From positions 62,001-126,000 of the forward strand of contig NZ_JBBOUU010000002.1 of NCBI RefSeq assembly GCF_038006205.1: DNA of 64,000 nucleotides, read 5' to 3'. The notes beneath the pieces were generated by a model that saw only the letters and a list, made by a program, of their open reading frames with translations, made no database searches and was not told the origin of the DNA. The DNA comes from Solibacillus sp. FSL R7-0668 (GTDB lineage: Bacteria > Bacillota > Bacilli > Bacillales_A > Planococcaceae). Position numbers and translations under genes: made by a program. This document shows, piece after piece, positions 9,603 through 18,429 of the stretch (its first letter is position 1; the number at the start of each line of letters is the position of its first letter).

Positions 9603-11104
9603 GAGGAACTCACCTCCTCAAAAAGCGTGTCATACCGGGAAATACTACGCTCAATATTCGGAAGTGCTGGTAACTCTGCTGCTGGTGTAATCGGCTGATG
9701 CATTGCGCCATCGAAGATAAGCGAATTAAAAGCTTGATGAATGTGCTCCGCTTTTGGATGTCCGGTTTTACTGGCAATCTTTAATGCCTGCGTCAGCTGT
9801 TCAAACGTCGCTGATTTCATTAAATCTGCTAAAAGGGCGAAGCCTTCTTTTTGTTCTTCCTCCGTACAAGCCTTTAAATAGACTTGCCAATCTACGGGTA
9901 GATGATCGTATACACCTGAATATTTAATGGCACGGGGCCGTTGTGATAAAAGCTTCAAATAAGGCTGCCAAACCATAGATTTGGCATTACTGCCATATAA
10001 GCGAGGGTGTGTAACAATCACCTGCTGGTGTTCATCTAAAATTTGCACCTCATTATAAGTGATTTGTACCATTACCTTCTTTTGGGCGAAACGTGGCGAG
10101 GTAGAGTATACCTTTGTCTCTAAGTGGATTAATCCACTTTTATCTGCTTTCGCTTCCATCAATCGAGCGCAAAGGAATGATTTCTCGGGTAACACAAGAT
10201 GGGCCGTACATGTTTCTTTATGTAAAGTGTTTAAGGCAATTTCCTTTTCATAGTGAAGTCGATTACGATTGTCTTCGGCTAATGCCCATAAGGTTTCATT
10301 AAAATCCTCTAAATCTACAATCGTCTGTGCCGGCAATAAAAAGTTATTCCTCACATATTTTACCATATTCTCAACGTGACCCTTTTCGTTTCCTTGGGCT
10401 GGATTACAGAATTCATATTCAAAGCCATAGTGCAACACAAACCGTTCAAACATATCCGTTAATTCGCGTTCACCTTTTGCGAAAACCTTTTTCACAGCGG
10501 GCTTCAAATTATCAAAGCGAATCGTTTTCGGTACGCTACCCATATGCTGAAATATACGTTGTAAGCCTTCTAGTAAGCACTCAGTATTTTCCGAAGGAAA
10601 TACTTGAAAATAAAAGGTATTTGCGTGTGGAAATGACATCACCAAGAAGGGTAATTCAATGATTTCATTTAAGTATTTGAATGGTGCCTTCCCAAAATCA
10701 ACTTGTGCTGTTCCAGGTATCGTTTCCAAAGGTAATGTTGCGCCTTCAGCTTCTGCTGTAAGCTCTCTTTTCCTTTTTGAAACATATTCGCGAACGGTAC
10801 GCGCCTTTCCTTCAAAGTTATGCTCCTGTACTAGCTGATTAAACATACGCTGCGCTGTTCGTTGATACTTCTTTTTCATTTTTAAATCTTCGCGAATCCA
10901 TTCATCTAAGATTGGCTTCACTCGATCCATAACCGGTGCTTTTCTCGTTTGCTTCTGTTTTTGAGGAAATTCCTCTTGGTTGGCATATTTCTTTACCGTA
11001 CGTGGATCGTGCTGCACCTGTCGTGCCACTTCCGCATAAGTTTTGCCTTTTTGGTTTACTTCATGTCTGATATAATGGATTTCTACCACTTCTAACATCT
11101 CCAA
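9599..11104 (-). CDS. istA: IS21-family transposase IstA
   Basis: The 501-aa transposase has an N-terminal HTH (KGKTYAEVARQVQHDPRTVKKYA), a second basic helical region, and an rve/DDE core with AQVDFGKAPF, TIRFDNLKPAVKK and GNEKGHVENMVKYVR as the likely D, D and E segments. The C-terminal part is the usual IstA barrel and tail. An ATG at 11104 preceded by GGAGGGATT on the minus strand is a clear start. It acts on the multiple terminal repeats of the element together with IstB. Confidence 0.96.
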   Translation of the reverse strand: MEMLEVVEIHYIRHEVNQKGKTYAEVARQVQHDPRTVKKYANQEEFPQKQKQTRKAPVMDRVKPILDEWIREDLKMKKKYQRTAQRMFNQLVQEHNFEGKARTVREYVSKRKRELTAEAEGATLPLETIPGTAQVDFGKAPFKYLNEIIELPFLVMSFPHANTFYFQVFPSENTECLLEGLQRIFQHMGSVPKTIRFDNLKPAVKKVFAKGERELTDMFERFVLHYGFEYEFCNPAQGNEKGHVENMVKYVRNNFLLPAQTIVDLEDFNETLWALAEDNRNRLHYEKEIALNTLHKETCTAHLVLPEKSFLCARLMEAKADKSGLIHLETKVYSTSPRFAQKKVMVQITYNEVQILDEHQQVIVTHPRLYGSNAKSMVWQPYLKLLSQRPRAIKYSGVYDHLPVDWQVYLKACTEEEQKEGFALLADLMKSATFEQLTQALKIASKTGHPKAEHIHQAFNSLIFDGAMHQPITPAAELPALPNIERSISRYDTLFEEVSSS

Positions 11105-11475
11105 TCCCTCCTGTTAAACGTTGTTGGTCCAACGAGGAGTTTACTTTTATTGGGGATTGTTGGCAAGTGGTTTTTTCATACATAAATTAACCGCCATAAC
11201 TTACATTCTTATAATGCCATAACCAAAATGCACGTCGTTATAAATTTATTATTGGTTTTGAAGAATAAAGGCATTGTTGGAATTAAAAAGAATGAAGTAA
11301 GACACTCATTGGACATTTGGTTAGAAAGTGAGGACACTATTGAATTTCTGAATATGGATAGTTTTTTAACAGAAAGGAACCATTATCAGGAAATTAAAAG
11401 ACTAATACCGAGAGTTCGAACAATGAAAACAGATTCAATTATTGAAGCAATATTTAAAAAGAATGGGGTGATTAT

Positions 11476-13416
11476 ATGGGAAGTATAAAAATTAGGAAAG
11501 TAATATATGAAGGGGATAACTATTCTTTTGAATCTCCACGTTTTTCTGATGGCCTACAAATAATTGAGGCTGAAAATGGTTCGGGTAAGACAACATTTAG
11601 CTCGTTGATTAGTTTTGGCTTGGGTATTTATGTTCCAAAGTTCAACTTCAATAGTGATAAGGAAGAACACCATAGTGAGATAAAACAGGATCAAAATAAT
11701 TACGTACAGTTATTAATTGACATTAACAATCGAGAATATATTATTAAAAGGTTTTTTGGAAATACCTCAAATATTATTTTAGTAGAAGAAAATGGTGCAA
11801 CTAAAAGTTTTGATGTTTATAGAAATGACGGTAACATAATTTTCTCTGATTGGTTATTAAATAAACTAGGAATACCCATTTTTGATATATATCAAGGTAG
11901 TAAAAATTTCAAGATTAACTTTTGGGATTTATCAAGGTTGATATATTATGATCAATCTTCATTAGTACATAAAATTTTTAAAGAGCATAGAAATTCAAAT
12001 AATTTTGTTTCTGATTCTGCATTAGTTAGACAAACTATTTTTCAAGTGCTTTTAGGTAAAGGATTTGCTGAATATCATAAAGTAATAGGAGAATTGAATA
12101 AACTTTTAAAAGAAAAAGAAAGTTTAGCCTTAGCTCTTAAAAATATTAAAGAAACGTATATGAAGATGGGGATTGATGTTGAAAAATTTGATAAAAACAA
12201 TGAAACTCAACAACTCCAAAATTTAAATATTAGAGAAAAAAGATTGAATGCATACAAACAAAGTATTATTGCTAAACCAGATAGCATTAAAAATACAAAT
12301 AAATATTTAGATGAATTAAAATCACAGTTCGACTCAGTAAAAAAAGCAAATATGTCATTAGAAATAGAATATGAAAATTTATTAAGAGAACTAAACGATT
12401 TACAGAGATTAAAGGTCACATTAATTGATGAAATTAATCAAATAGAAAAAATTTTATTAACTCATGATAAATTAATGCTTTTTTCCATTAATACTTGCCC
12501 GTGCTGTTTAAAAGAAATTAGTAAGCAGGAAAATAAGTGTATTTGTGGTAATGATTTAGAAGAAGGAGAATATGAAAAATTCTTCTATACTACAGATGAA
12601 TACTTAACTATTTTAAAATCAAAAAAGAAGTCTATAAATACAATTGATAATGCTATTGAAAGTTGTAAAGTTGAACTGGAAAATGTGAAATCTAAACTCG
12701 TATTTTCAAAAAAAAGCGTAAATGATTTAATCGCCGAAATTGAAAAATTAGAATCGGATGAGACAAAAATTATTGATTCGGATTTAGTTGGTGTGAATGA
12801 AAGTTTGTTTAAAATAAAGTCAGCAATAGAAGTAATCCAAAATAAACTAGAATTTTATAGTCAATTTGAAAAAATCAACAAGGAGTTTAATGGAAAAGAT
12901 AAGGCAACAAAATTAAAACAAAAGGAGTTATTTATTTTAGAATCCCAAGTTAATAATGATTTTAGTACCCAAGTTGAAAAATTTAAATCTATTTATTCGG
13001 ACAGCTTATTGGCGATTGAAGATAGTATTAATCATGTAGATTTAAATGATGATTATTTACCGATTATTAATAATGGTACTTATAAAGAAGCCAGTTTAGC
13101 AGTTTTGAGAAAAATTGCATTTTACATCTCATTACTATTAATTTCAGTTAAAGATTCGGATGTATTGTTTCCGAAATTTTTATTAATAGATACACCTGAG
13201 AATTTAGGAATTGATGATGACAAATTAAATAAGGGGATAGGCTTATTAAACTTAGTGTATTTAGAACATGAAAGGAATTATGAAGTTTCAATTAATAGCA
13301 CCTTACCATTTCAGGTCATTTTAACAACAGGAGAGGGAAAATTCCCGCCATTCTATTCTAAATATGTTGTAATGAAAATGAGCAACGGTGAAAAATTGTT
13401 AAAGAAAAAGAATTAA
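11476..13416 (+). CDS. SMC/Rad50-like ATPase, ABC component of the ABC-three-component-like operon
   Basis: The 646-aa protein has an N-terminal ABC half with Walker A ENGSGKTTF (residues ~33-41) and about 350 residues of coiled coil. A CPCC...CICG zinc knuckle near residues 340-357 sits at the middle of the coil, where Rad50 carries its zinc hook. The C-terminal half has Walker B KFLLIDTPENLG (~570). The signature loop is degenerate (NGTYKEASLAVLRKIAF). Predicted ABC-3C systems pair such ATPases with a small middle component and a variable effector. The ATG overlaps the preceding gene by 13 nt, so translation was coupled. The ORF is intact, but its two partners are broken and it now lies behind IS21, 11 kb from the original promoter. 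The defence role is inferred. Confidence 0.75.
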   Translation: MGSIKIRKVIYEGDNYSFESPRFSDGLQIIEAENGSGKTTFSSLISFGLGIYVPKFNFNSDKEEHHSEIKQDQNNYVQLLIDINNREYIIKRFFGNTSNIILVEENGATKSFDVYRNDGNIIFSDWLLNKLGIPIFDIYQGSKNFKINFWDLSRLIYYDQSSLVHKIFKEHRNSNNFVSDSALVRQTIFQVLLGKGFAEYHKVIGELNKLLKEKESLALALKNIKETYMKMGIDVEKFDKNNETQQLQNLNIREKRLNAYKQSIIAKPDSIKNTNKYLDELKSQFDSVKKANMSLEIEYENLLRELNDLQRLKVTLIDEINQIEKILLTHDKLMLFSINTCPCCLKEISKQENKCICGNDLEEGEYEKFFYTTDEYLTILKSKKKSINTIDNAIESCKVELENVKSKLVFSKKSVNDLIAEIEKLESDETKIIDSDLVGVNESLFKIKSAIEVIQNKLEFYSQFEKINKEFNGKDKATKLKQKELFILESQVNNDFSTQVEKFKSIYSDSLLAIEDSINHVDLNDDYLPIINNGTYKEASLAVLRKIAFYISLLLISVKDSDVLFPKFLLIDTPENLGIDDDKLNKGIGLLNLVYLEHERNYEVSINSTLPFQVILTTGEGKFPPFYSKYVVMKMSNGEKLLKKKN

Positions 13417-13445
13417 AATTACTTATATTATAATAGTAAAATGAA

Positions 13446-13481
13446 ATAAACCAACTAGCCATCAGTGTTAGTTGGTTTATT
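13446..13481. terminator. Bidirectional terminator after the ABC ATPase
   Basis: AAACCAACTA and TAGTTGGTTT form a 10-bp stem around an 11-nt loop, between two convergent genes. It marks the operon end. Confidence 0.75.
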
Positions 13482-13491
13482 TATCGATAGT

Positions 13492-15204
13492 TTAATTCAT
13501 CTCCAACCAATGAATCATCTTCTGATCGTTATCTAGGTTCTGACGCTTAATTTTACGCGCCATGTAGCGAGACAACGTTGTATGGCTAATACCAATCTCT
13601 TCAGCAGCCTTTCGAATCGAATAGCCGAGCTCATCAATCTTCGCACGCATAATCTCAGGTGTTAGCTCCTGCACTTTCTTTGGCGATTCAAAGACAAATT
13701 CGGTTTGCTCCGTTTTTTCCACAATGACTTCTGTATATTCAGCTTCAATCGGCTCGTTTGTAGACGGCTTTGTTTCGGCTGGTGCACTTTCAGCTAGTGG
13801 TGCATTTGGCAAACTTATCTTCTTTTTATTTTCAAGTAGGACAACGGATGGCGGTGTAATTTGTACACTAATTTGGCTCCAATAATTTTGTATCCACCCA
13901 CGTTTCCCCACTCGCGTTTCGTCAATCTCCTCTGTATAGGACCAATCTGCAATGACTTCATCACGCTGCAATTCATCTAACACCTCTTCAAAGCGGTCGC
14001 GTAGCTGTCCACCGTTTAGGCGAGCGGGGAAGTTCATTTCACTAAGTAAAGTTGCGATTTTAAACGGTTGGTTCACAGTGCCCTTAATCGAGCGAATCTT
14101 CCATTGGCGACTTAAATAGCGTGTTAAACGTTTATGCTCACGCTGCGACACGTAGCTGTATTTAAACACCTTTAAATCAAGCACGCCTAAAGAGGACTTC
14201 GTACCATCTAAATACGGCTGCAAGAGCGTGGACGGTTTAATTTGAAGTGCGTAGATGCCTTTTGGTTTATTTGTCTTCTTATCAAAGGCAATCCGTACAC
14301 TGCCCACATCAAACATGCGTTTAAAATCTTGGAAGTTATAAAGCTTTGAATCAATCTCACTCGCATTGACAATCTTCACACGCTCTGGCCCGTCATGTAG
14401 GGTAATCCAAACACTTGATAAGGCGGCCACGCGTCGCATGATGTTGAAGCGGTCGCGTTCCTTAAACTTTACCTTCTCTGGAATTTCCCCTTTTTCGTAG
14501 TGACGAAGGAGTAAAGCGTCATCGCTATGAAATTCAATAAAGCCCTCTGTGTCACGTTTGCCGGTCATCCACTGATAGCTCACAAGGTCAAAAATATCCG
14601 CTGTTAGCTCGTCGAGTGAGCTAAGCGTCGTTTCAAGTAAATCGATGCCGTAATTTGGACTAGGATCCGCTTCTGTTTGAAACAGTGGTGCAGGTCGAAG
14701 CTCCGCAAAGCCGTGCAAGGTTCCTTGGTTATCGACAAGCTCTGTACCCATGAAGCCCGTTTCCTTTTCTGAGAAGTTCGTTTTATTCGTGACGATATTT
14801 CGCATTAAATGAAACGGTGTAGAGGTGTTGGCATAAATATAATCTCGCTCAGCAAGTGGAATGTCTGCTGTTTGTTCTACGAGCTCTACAAGAAACGGAC
14901 TCACGTGCTCCTTGATCGTATCTTCAAAGTTTTCAACGGTGTTACGAATGATTCGTTTTGTTGAGCGTTTAAAGTCGCTCAGCTCTTCGATGATTAAATG
15001 ATAGATGGAACGAAAGCTTTCACTAACCTCTTCACCCGGAGCGAGCTGGTTTTTATCTGTCGGTTGTGTGAGGTAGGCGTCCTGGTACCATAAGTCGAGT
15101 AAAAACGGTAATTCTGTAAAGAGCACCTTCACTTCCTCAAATACAGCCACTTTACGCTGCTCATAGTTTAAGATTTTTGTGTCACTTAATGCTTGATAAT
15201 CCAT
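13492..15204 (-). CDS. Putative plasmid replication initiator (570 aa)
   Basis: I do not recognise a named family. The 570-aa protein is basic and mostly helical. It contains a winged-helix-like stretch (about residues 330-420), a low-complexity acidic/proline linker (about 465-515) and a C-terminal HTH (SIRKAAEEIGISHTTLSRYMARKI, about 525-550) of the kind that binds repeated sites. It is transcribed away from the ~0.9-kb repeat-rich region at 15240-16130 and faces a divergent primase gene. That is the normal layout of an initiator gene beside its iterons. The ATG at 15204 follows AGAGGTGGCC on the minus strand. Role as Rep is inferred from context; a large partition or regulatory protein is the alternative. 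Confidence 0.6.
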   Translation of the reverse strand: MDYQALSDTKILNYEQRKVAVFEEVKVLFTELPFLLDLWYQDAYLTQPTDKNQLAPGEEVSESFRSIYHLIIEELSDFKRSTKRIIRNTVENFEDTIKEHVSPFLVELVEQTADIPLAERDYIYANTSTPFHLMRNIVTNKTNFSEKETGFMGTELVDNQGTLHGFAELRPAPLFQTEADPSPNYGIDLLETTLSSLDELTADIFDLVSYQWMTGKRDTEGFIEFHSDDALLLRHYEKGEIPEKVKFKERDRFNIMRRVAALSSVWITLHDGPERVKIVNASEIDSKLYNFQDFKRMFDVGSVRIAFDKKTNKPKGIYALQIKPSTLLQPYLDGTKSSLGVLDLKVFKYSYVSQREHKRLTRYLSRQWKIRSIKGTVNQPFKIATLLSEMNFPARLNGGQLRDRFEEVLDELQRDEVIADWSYTEEIDETRVGKRGWIQNYWSQISVQITPPSVVLLENKKKISLPNAPLAESAPAETKPSTNEPIEAEYTEVIVEKTEQTEFVFESPKKVQELTPEIMRAKIDELGYSIRKAAEEIGISHTTLSRYMARKIKRQNLDNDQKMIHWLEMN

Positions 15205-15239
15205 AGGCCACCTCTATTCCACGAGTTTTGTTCCTTTTA

Positions 15240-16130
15240 TTATAGCAAAATGCACCACAGAATAAAGAAAATACCGATGAAATGCACCACTTCTGATATC
15301 TTGGTGCATTTCACGGGTAAAAGTACACATGTATTCGTGGATTGGTGCAAAAAATAACGGAATGTCGAACAATCGCGTGTACATTTTAATAAAAACGCAC
15401 CAACAATCGTGTACACCTTCGTCTAGTAGCCCATAAAGTGATGCATTTATTCGAGTAAATTGGACAGAAAATGCACCACTACACGATTTTTGGTGCAAAG
15501 CCATGTACTTTTTATTCAAACGTGCACCAAAAAATGCACCATTTTGACACATTACTACACGCACTTGTCCTACTTTTCATGTTTTGCACCACATCTATGC
15601 CTTATGATGGTGCAAATTGTGTTCTATTTCTTCATTTGGTGCAAAAGTGTATAGAAAGAGTGTACTACTTTGAGAGATGAGTACTACATTTCATGAAAAG
15701 CGGTCATTTGGGACAAAGGTGTGCACAAAAACGGGACAAAGGCGTGTAGTATTCAAACGATTATGCACCAACCTAGACAAAGGTGTGTACTAAGGAATCG
15801 CTATAAATCAGTATTTTTTAGAAAATGGTGCATTTTAAACAATTTTTCTCGTGGTGCATTTCCGAAGGCGTGTACAAAAAATGCACCACTACACTTTTTA
15901 GCGGGACAAAGGCGTGTAGTAACGAAAAGTCCGAAACTTTGAGAAAGCTAGATATAGCAAGGGATTTCATAGTTTACGAGAGACATGAGAGTGGTGCATT
16001 TACGTGTGGGTGCCTGTAATTTTTCGGACAAACCCGCCATAGCAAACTTTTTTACACATTTCGTCAAACCCTTGCTACGACTGGGCTCAAGGGTGGTGCA
16101 TTTTGGTGCATTTTTCTCTATAGAGAGCGG
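15240..16130. repeat. Iteron-rich candidate replication origin
   Basis: No gene fits here, but the DNA is packed with GGTGCATTT/AAATGCACC and shorter GGTGCA/TGCACC copies on both strands, well over 15 in ~900 bp. Examples are 15247, 15280, 15310, 15471, 15535, 15826, 15852, 15880, 15993, 16094 and 16104. A second repeat, GGGACAAAGG(T/C)GTGTA, occurs at about 15710, 15734, 15775 and 15903. The stretch lies between the divergent initiator-like and primase genes. Several short open frames cross it but are repeat artefacts. A plasmid origin is the best reading; the repeats may also autoregulate both genes. Confidence 0.7.
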
Positions 16131-16193
16131 CATATGCGGCACCTTCGATTTTTTATACTGTAGGTATGAAAAAATCGGGGGAGGTGTCACCAG

Positions 16194-17702
16194 ATGAATC
16201 TAGTCGACGTATTTGATACATTACTACCAAAAGGACTTTTAACATATAAAAAGATTGGCTCTAAAGCTAGTTTACCAAAGCGTGTTGCGGCGGAGAAGAA
16301 GGATAAACAAAATCGCCAGGGCGTGCTATTTGCGGTGCGTGAAAAAGCACACTTTGCGAATGGCCAAGTGAAGGGCTATATTTTAACGTCGAAAGAAAGT
16401 TTACTAGAGGACGCTGGTGCACTTTCGCATTTTACGCCAAACGTGTACCGTTACGGCACGTACTCAGATGAAAAGCGTTCGTTTATTAAAGGCTTCAGTG
16501 AGGAAAACCTGCAGCAAATTAACACATTTGTTGTGGATATCGACACAAAGCGTCATACGGTAAATGATTTACTACTGGCGTGCTTAGACGAATCGGTTGG
16601 TCTGCCAACATGGATCATTGAAAGTGACCGTGGCTACCAGCTGTATTTTGTGCTTGAGACGCCTCTGTTTATTACGAATAAAGAGAATTTCAAAGGACTA
16701 AAGGTCGCAAAGCGTATTAGCGACAACATTAAACGTAGTCTAAAGTGCGTGGATGCAGATATTTACTGCAACGACTTTGGCTTTTTCCGTATGCCAACAA
16801 TAGAGAACGTGAAATATATGGAGCTACAAAATACATATACCATGCATGAGCTTATTCAGTGGTCGATGCGCCGTGATGACGGAGAGCGACCTCTATTTGT
16901 CGTGCCAACACAAAAGGTACAGGATCTTACGCGTACAGACTGGTTTGATGCACTGATTCATACAACAAACATAAAAGGGCAATCAGGCATCATTGGACGT
17001 AACAATACGTTATTTACACTGGCTCTTATTGGCTTTGCAGAAGGCTGGGAAGTGGAGCGTACAGAGAACTTTTTAGACGAGTTCAATAGTCGCTTGGACT
17101 ATCCAATGAACGCAGCAGATTTAAAATCTACACTGAACTCGGCGTATTCAGGCAAGTATTCGGGCCCAAGTAAGGAATATGTAGAAAGCTTACTAGCACA
17201 TCATGTGAAAAATGGTGATTCGTTTACAGTGTCATTTGGCAACCGGGCTTGGTACAAATTTAAAAAGGAGCGTGAAGACCGTACACGCAGCCACTACGAC
17301 GAGTGGGAACAGGATATTATCGAATACATCACGGCTGAAAAACAAATTTCAGGACCGTTTATTTGGCGTACACAAAAAGAGCTGTGTGAAGCAGTGGGCA
17401 TTGCACAAAGCTCGTTAAATGAACTATTAAAACGCTCGAAACAACTGATTAAAACAGTAACAGGTAAAGGTCGCGGAGCCAAAACGGGCTGGACGACTGT
17501 AACACTTTTCTTACAACACGTTATGCATGAGCTACAAGCTGCAAAAGCACGTTACCGTCATTTAGTAGTAGCGATGGTAGAGGAAACAGTAGCAGAGCTT
17601 GAGCCAGTGGCGGGCTTTAGTGAATTACAAGCAAAACTCGTAAAGCTTTTACGAACAGCCCCATCGGTGACGCACGAAAGACAGCAAAATAGCTCTGGTT
17701 AA
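16194..17702 (+). CDS. AEP-type plasmid replication primase
   Basis: The 502-aa protein carries the archaeo-eukaryotic primase core. The catalytic pair is in NTFVVDIDTKRH (Asp115, Asp117), and the s-x-R-G-x-H/Q-L-Y motif is present as ESDRGYQLYFVLE (~145-158), followed by a DADIYCNDFGFFRMP segment. A primase C-terminal helical domain (about 270-320) and a winged helix near 390-430 (QKELCEAVGIAQSSLNELLKRS) follow. It would lay down primers at the plasmid origin. ATG at 16194 follows GGGAGGTGTCACC. It is transcribed away from the iteron region opposite the 570-aa initiator-like gene; together they define the replicon. Confidence 0.8.
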   Translation: MNLVDVFDTLLPKGLLTYKKIGSKASLPKRVAAEKKDKQNRQGVLFAVREKAHFANGQVKGYILTSKESLLEDAGALSHFTPNVYRYGTYSDEKRSFIKGFSEENLQQINTFVVDIDTKRHTVNDLLLACLDESVGLPTWIIESDRGYQLYFVLETPLFITNKENFKGLKVAKRISDNIKRSLKCVDADIYCNDFGFFRMPTIENVKYMELQNTYTMHELIQWSMRRDDGERPLFVVPTQKVQDLTRTDWFDALIHTTNIKGQSGIIGRNNTLFTLALIGFAEGWEVERTENFLDEFNSRLDYPMNAADLKSTLNSAYSGKYSGPSKEYVESLLAHHVKNGDSFTVSFGNRAWYKFKKEREDRTRSHYDEWEQDIIEYITAEKQISGPFIWRTQKELCEAVGIAQSSLNELLKRSKQLIKTVTGKGRGAKTGWTTVTLFLQHVMHELQAAKARYRHLVVAMVEETVAELEPVAGFSELQAKLVKLLRTAPSVTHERQQNSSG

Positions 17703-17824
17703 ACTAATACTCCACTCTGCCTAACATATTTCTAGTTACGTTTGGTGGGGGTGCTCCTTTGGGCATAGATATACTAATAATCTAGTTTTTATATAGTATT
17801 TGGTTTTACTTGGAGGGGATCTAG

Positions 17825-18154
17825 GTGAAGGTATATTTACAGCATGATGGGGAAGACCAGGTAGTTTTATTTAATAGGGATTATTCTCAGTATGCTTATC
17901 CATATTTTTTAAGCCATTATAAGCAGGTACTGGGGAAGTATGGATTAGATGTGTCAACAGAGGACTGTTTATTTGAGATAACGGATGAACTTTTAAGAGA
18001 GTTACTTACGCGTTATGAGGTGAAGTGGGAGGACGTGTTGTATTATATGGCCTTTCGTGCACCTAATCCGATTGCTATTGGTTATATTGGGGGAAAAGAG
18101 CTTGAGGATGTATTGTTATATAAGCAGATAGAATGTCAAATAGAGATTGGTTAA
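17825..18154 (+). CDS. Hypothetical protein (109 aa)
   Basis: A 109-aa acidic protein with no motif I recognise. It begins at GTG 17825 after GGAGGGGATCTA. It is rich in aromatic residues (YSQYAYPYFLSHYKQVL) and looks globular and cytosolic. It has no partner gene directly adjoining; a promoter and structured transcript follow. Codon usage and base composition match the neighbouring plasmid genes. Confidence 0.65.
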   Translation: MKVYLQHDGEDQVVLFNRDYSQYAYPYFLSHYKQVLGKYGLDVSTEDCLFEITDELLRELLTRYEVKWEDVLYYMAFRAPNPIAIGYIGGKELEDVLLYKQIECQIEIG

Positions 18155-18190
18155 CTGGTTAATTGAGTTAACATTAGTAGTTTTAATATT

Positions 18191-18219
18191 TTGATAATTT
18201 AAATTGTCTAGTGTATAAT
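18191..18219 (+). promoter_or_regulatory. Strong sigma-A-type promoter before a putative structured RNA
   Basis: TTGATA (18191-18196) and TATAAT (18214-18219) have exactly 17 bp between them. The predicted start is near 18226, some 200 nt before the next start codon, implying a long leader or separate RNA. Confidence 0.7.
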
Positions 18220-18225
18220 AGGGGG

Positions 18226-18384
18226 CATCTATTAATCTTCCCACAGTAGTGGATAGCCGGAATATTTCTTAAGGAAAAGATTCGGTCAAATATTTTGGTT
18301 AGTTTAAAGCATAAGAGGGATCTCGTTCGTGAGATTTATTAAAAGCACAAAAAGACAATTGGGTCTTTCTGTGCTTTTTTTTGT
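18226..18384 (+). ncRNA. Candidate small RNA or riboregulatory leader (~158 nt)
   Basis: The stretch is framed by a consensus promoter and an intrinsic terminator (AAGCACA...AAAGAC stem with GTCTTTCTGTGCTT and eight T, 18341-18384). It includes a small hairpin ATCTC-GTTC-GTGAGAT (about 18320-18335). No open frame of useful length runs through it. It could be a free-standing regulatory RNA of the plasmid or an attenuator for the gene at 18430, which has its own GGAGG 40 nt after the terminator. I recognise no known RNA family. Confidence 0.5.
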
Positions 18385-18429
18385 GTTTTAAAGAAGAATG
18401 GTGGATAAAAAGTTAAAGGAGGAATCTGT

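Larger units (their letters stand above)
8834..11225. mobile_element. IS21-family insertion sequence
   Basis: The element carries istA and istB on the minus strand with overlapping stop/start. Both termini contain TTGCCAACA followed by (G/AT)CCCC as an inverted pair (8864-8878 and 11152-11166). The exact outer ends are uncertain. AAAATG occurs on both sides (8830-8835, 11225-11230), and joining there restores the host frame (GNQK to MHVV), so the ends lie within a few bases of 8834 and 11225. It interrupts the middle component of the ABC-3C-like operon. Confidence 0.85.
4720..11488 (+). pseudogene. Middle component of the ABC-three-component-like operon, split by an ISL3 mer transposon and an IS21 element
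   Basis: The gene survives as three pieces: 4720-4750, 8549-8832 and 11228-11488. Removing the ISL3 transposon with one 8-bp duplicate turns LRVFG into FLIKRRIMYEKQ. Removing the IS21 element joins GFGNQK to MHVVINLLLVLKNKGIV. The restored frame is 191 codons with no stop. The small, helical, charged product sits between the putative effector and the ATPase and overlaps the ATPase start by 13 nt, which matches the small middle components of ABC-3C systems. A GAGGAGG lies upstream at 4701. I identify the family from context and general look; the sequence itself has no motif I can name. It cannot be made in its present state. Confidence 0.6.

Noticed and set aside
15214-16190. Several short ORFs (e.g. 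15214-15564, 15471-15680, 15721-15942) in the origin region
   Set aside because: They share residues encoded by the repeated GGTGCATTT motif, overlap on both strands and lack ribosome sites.
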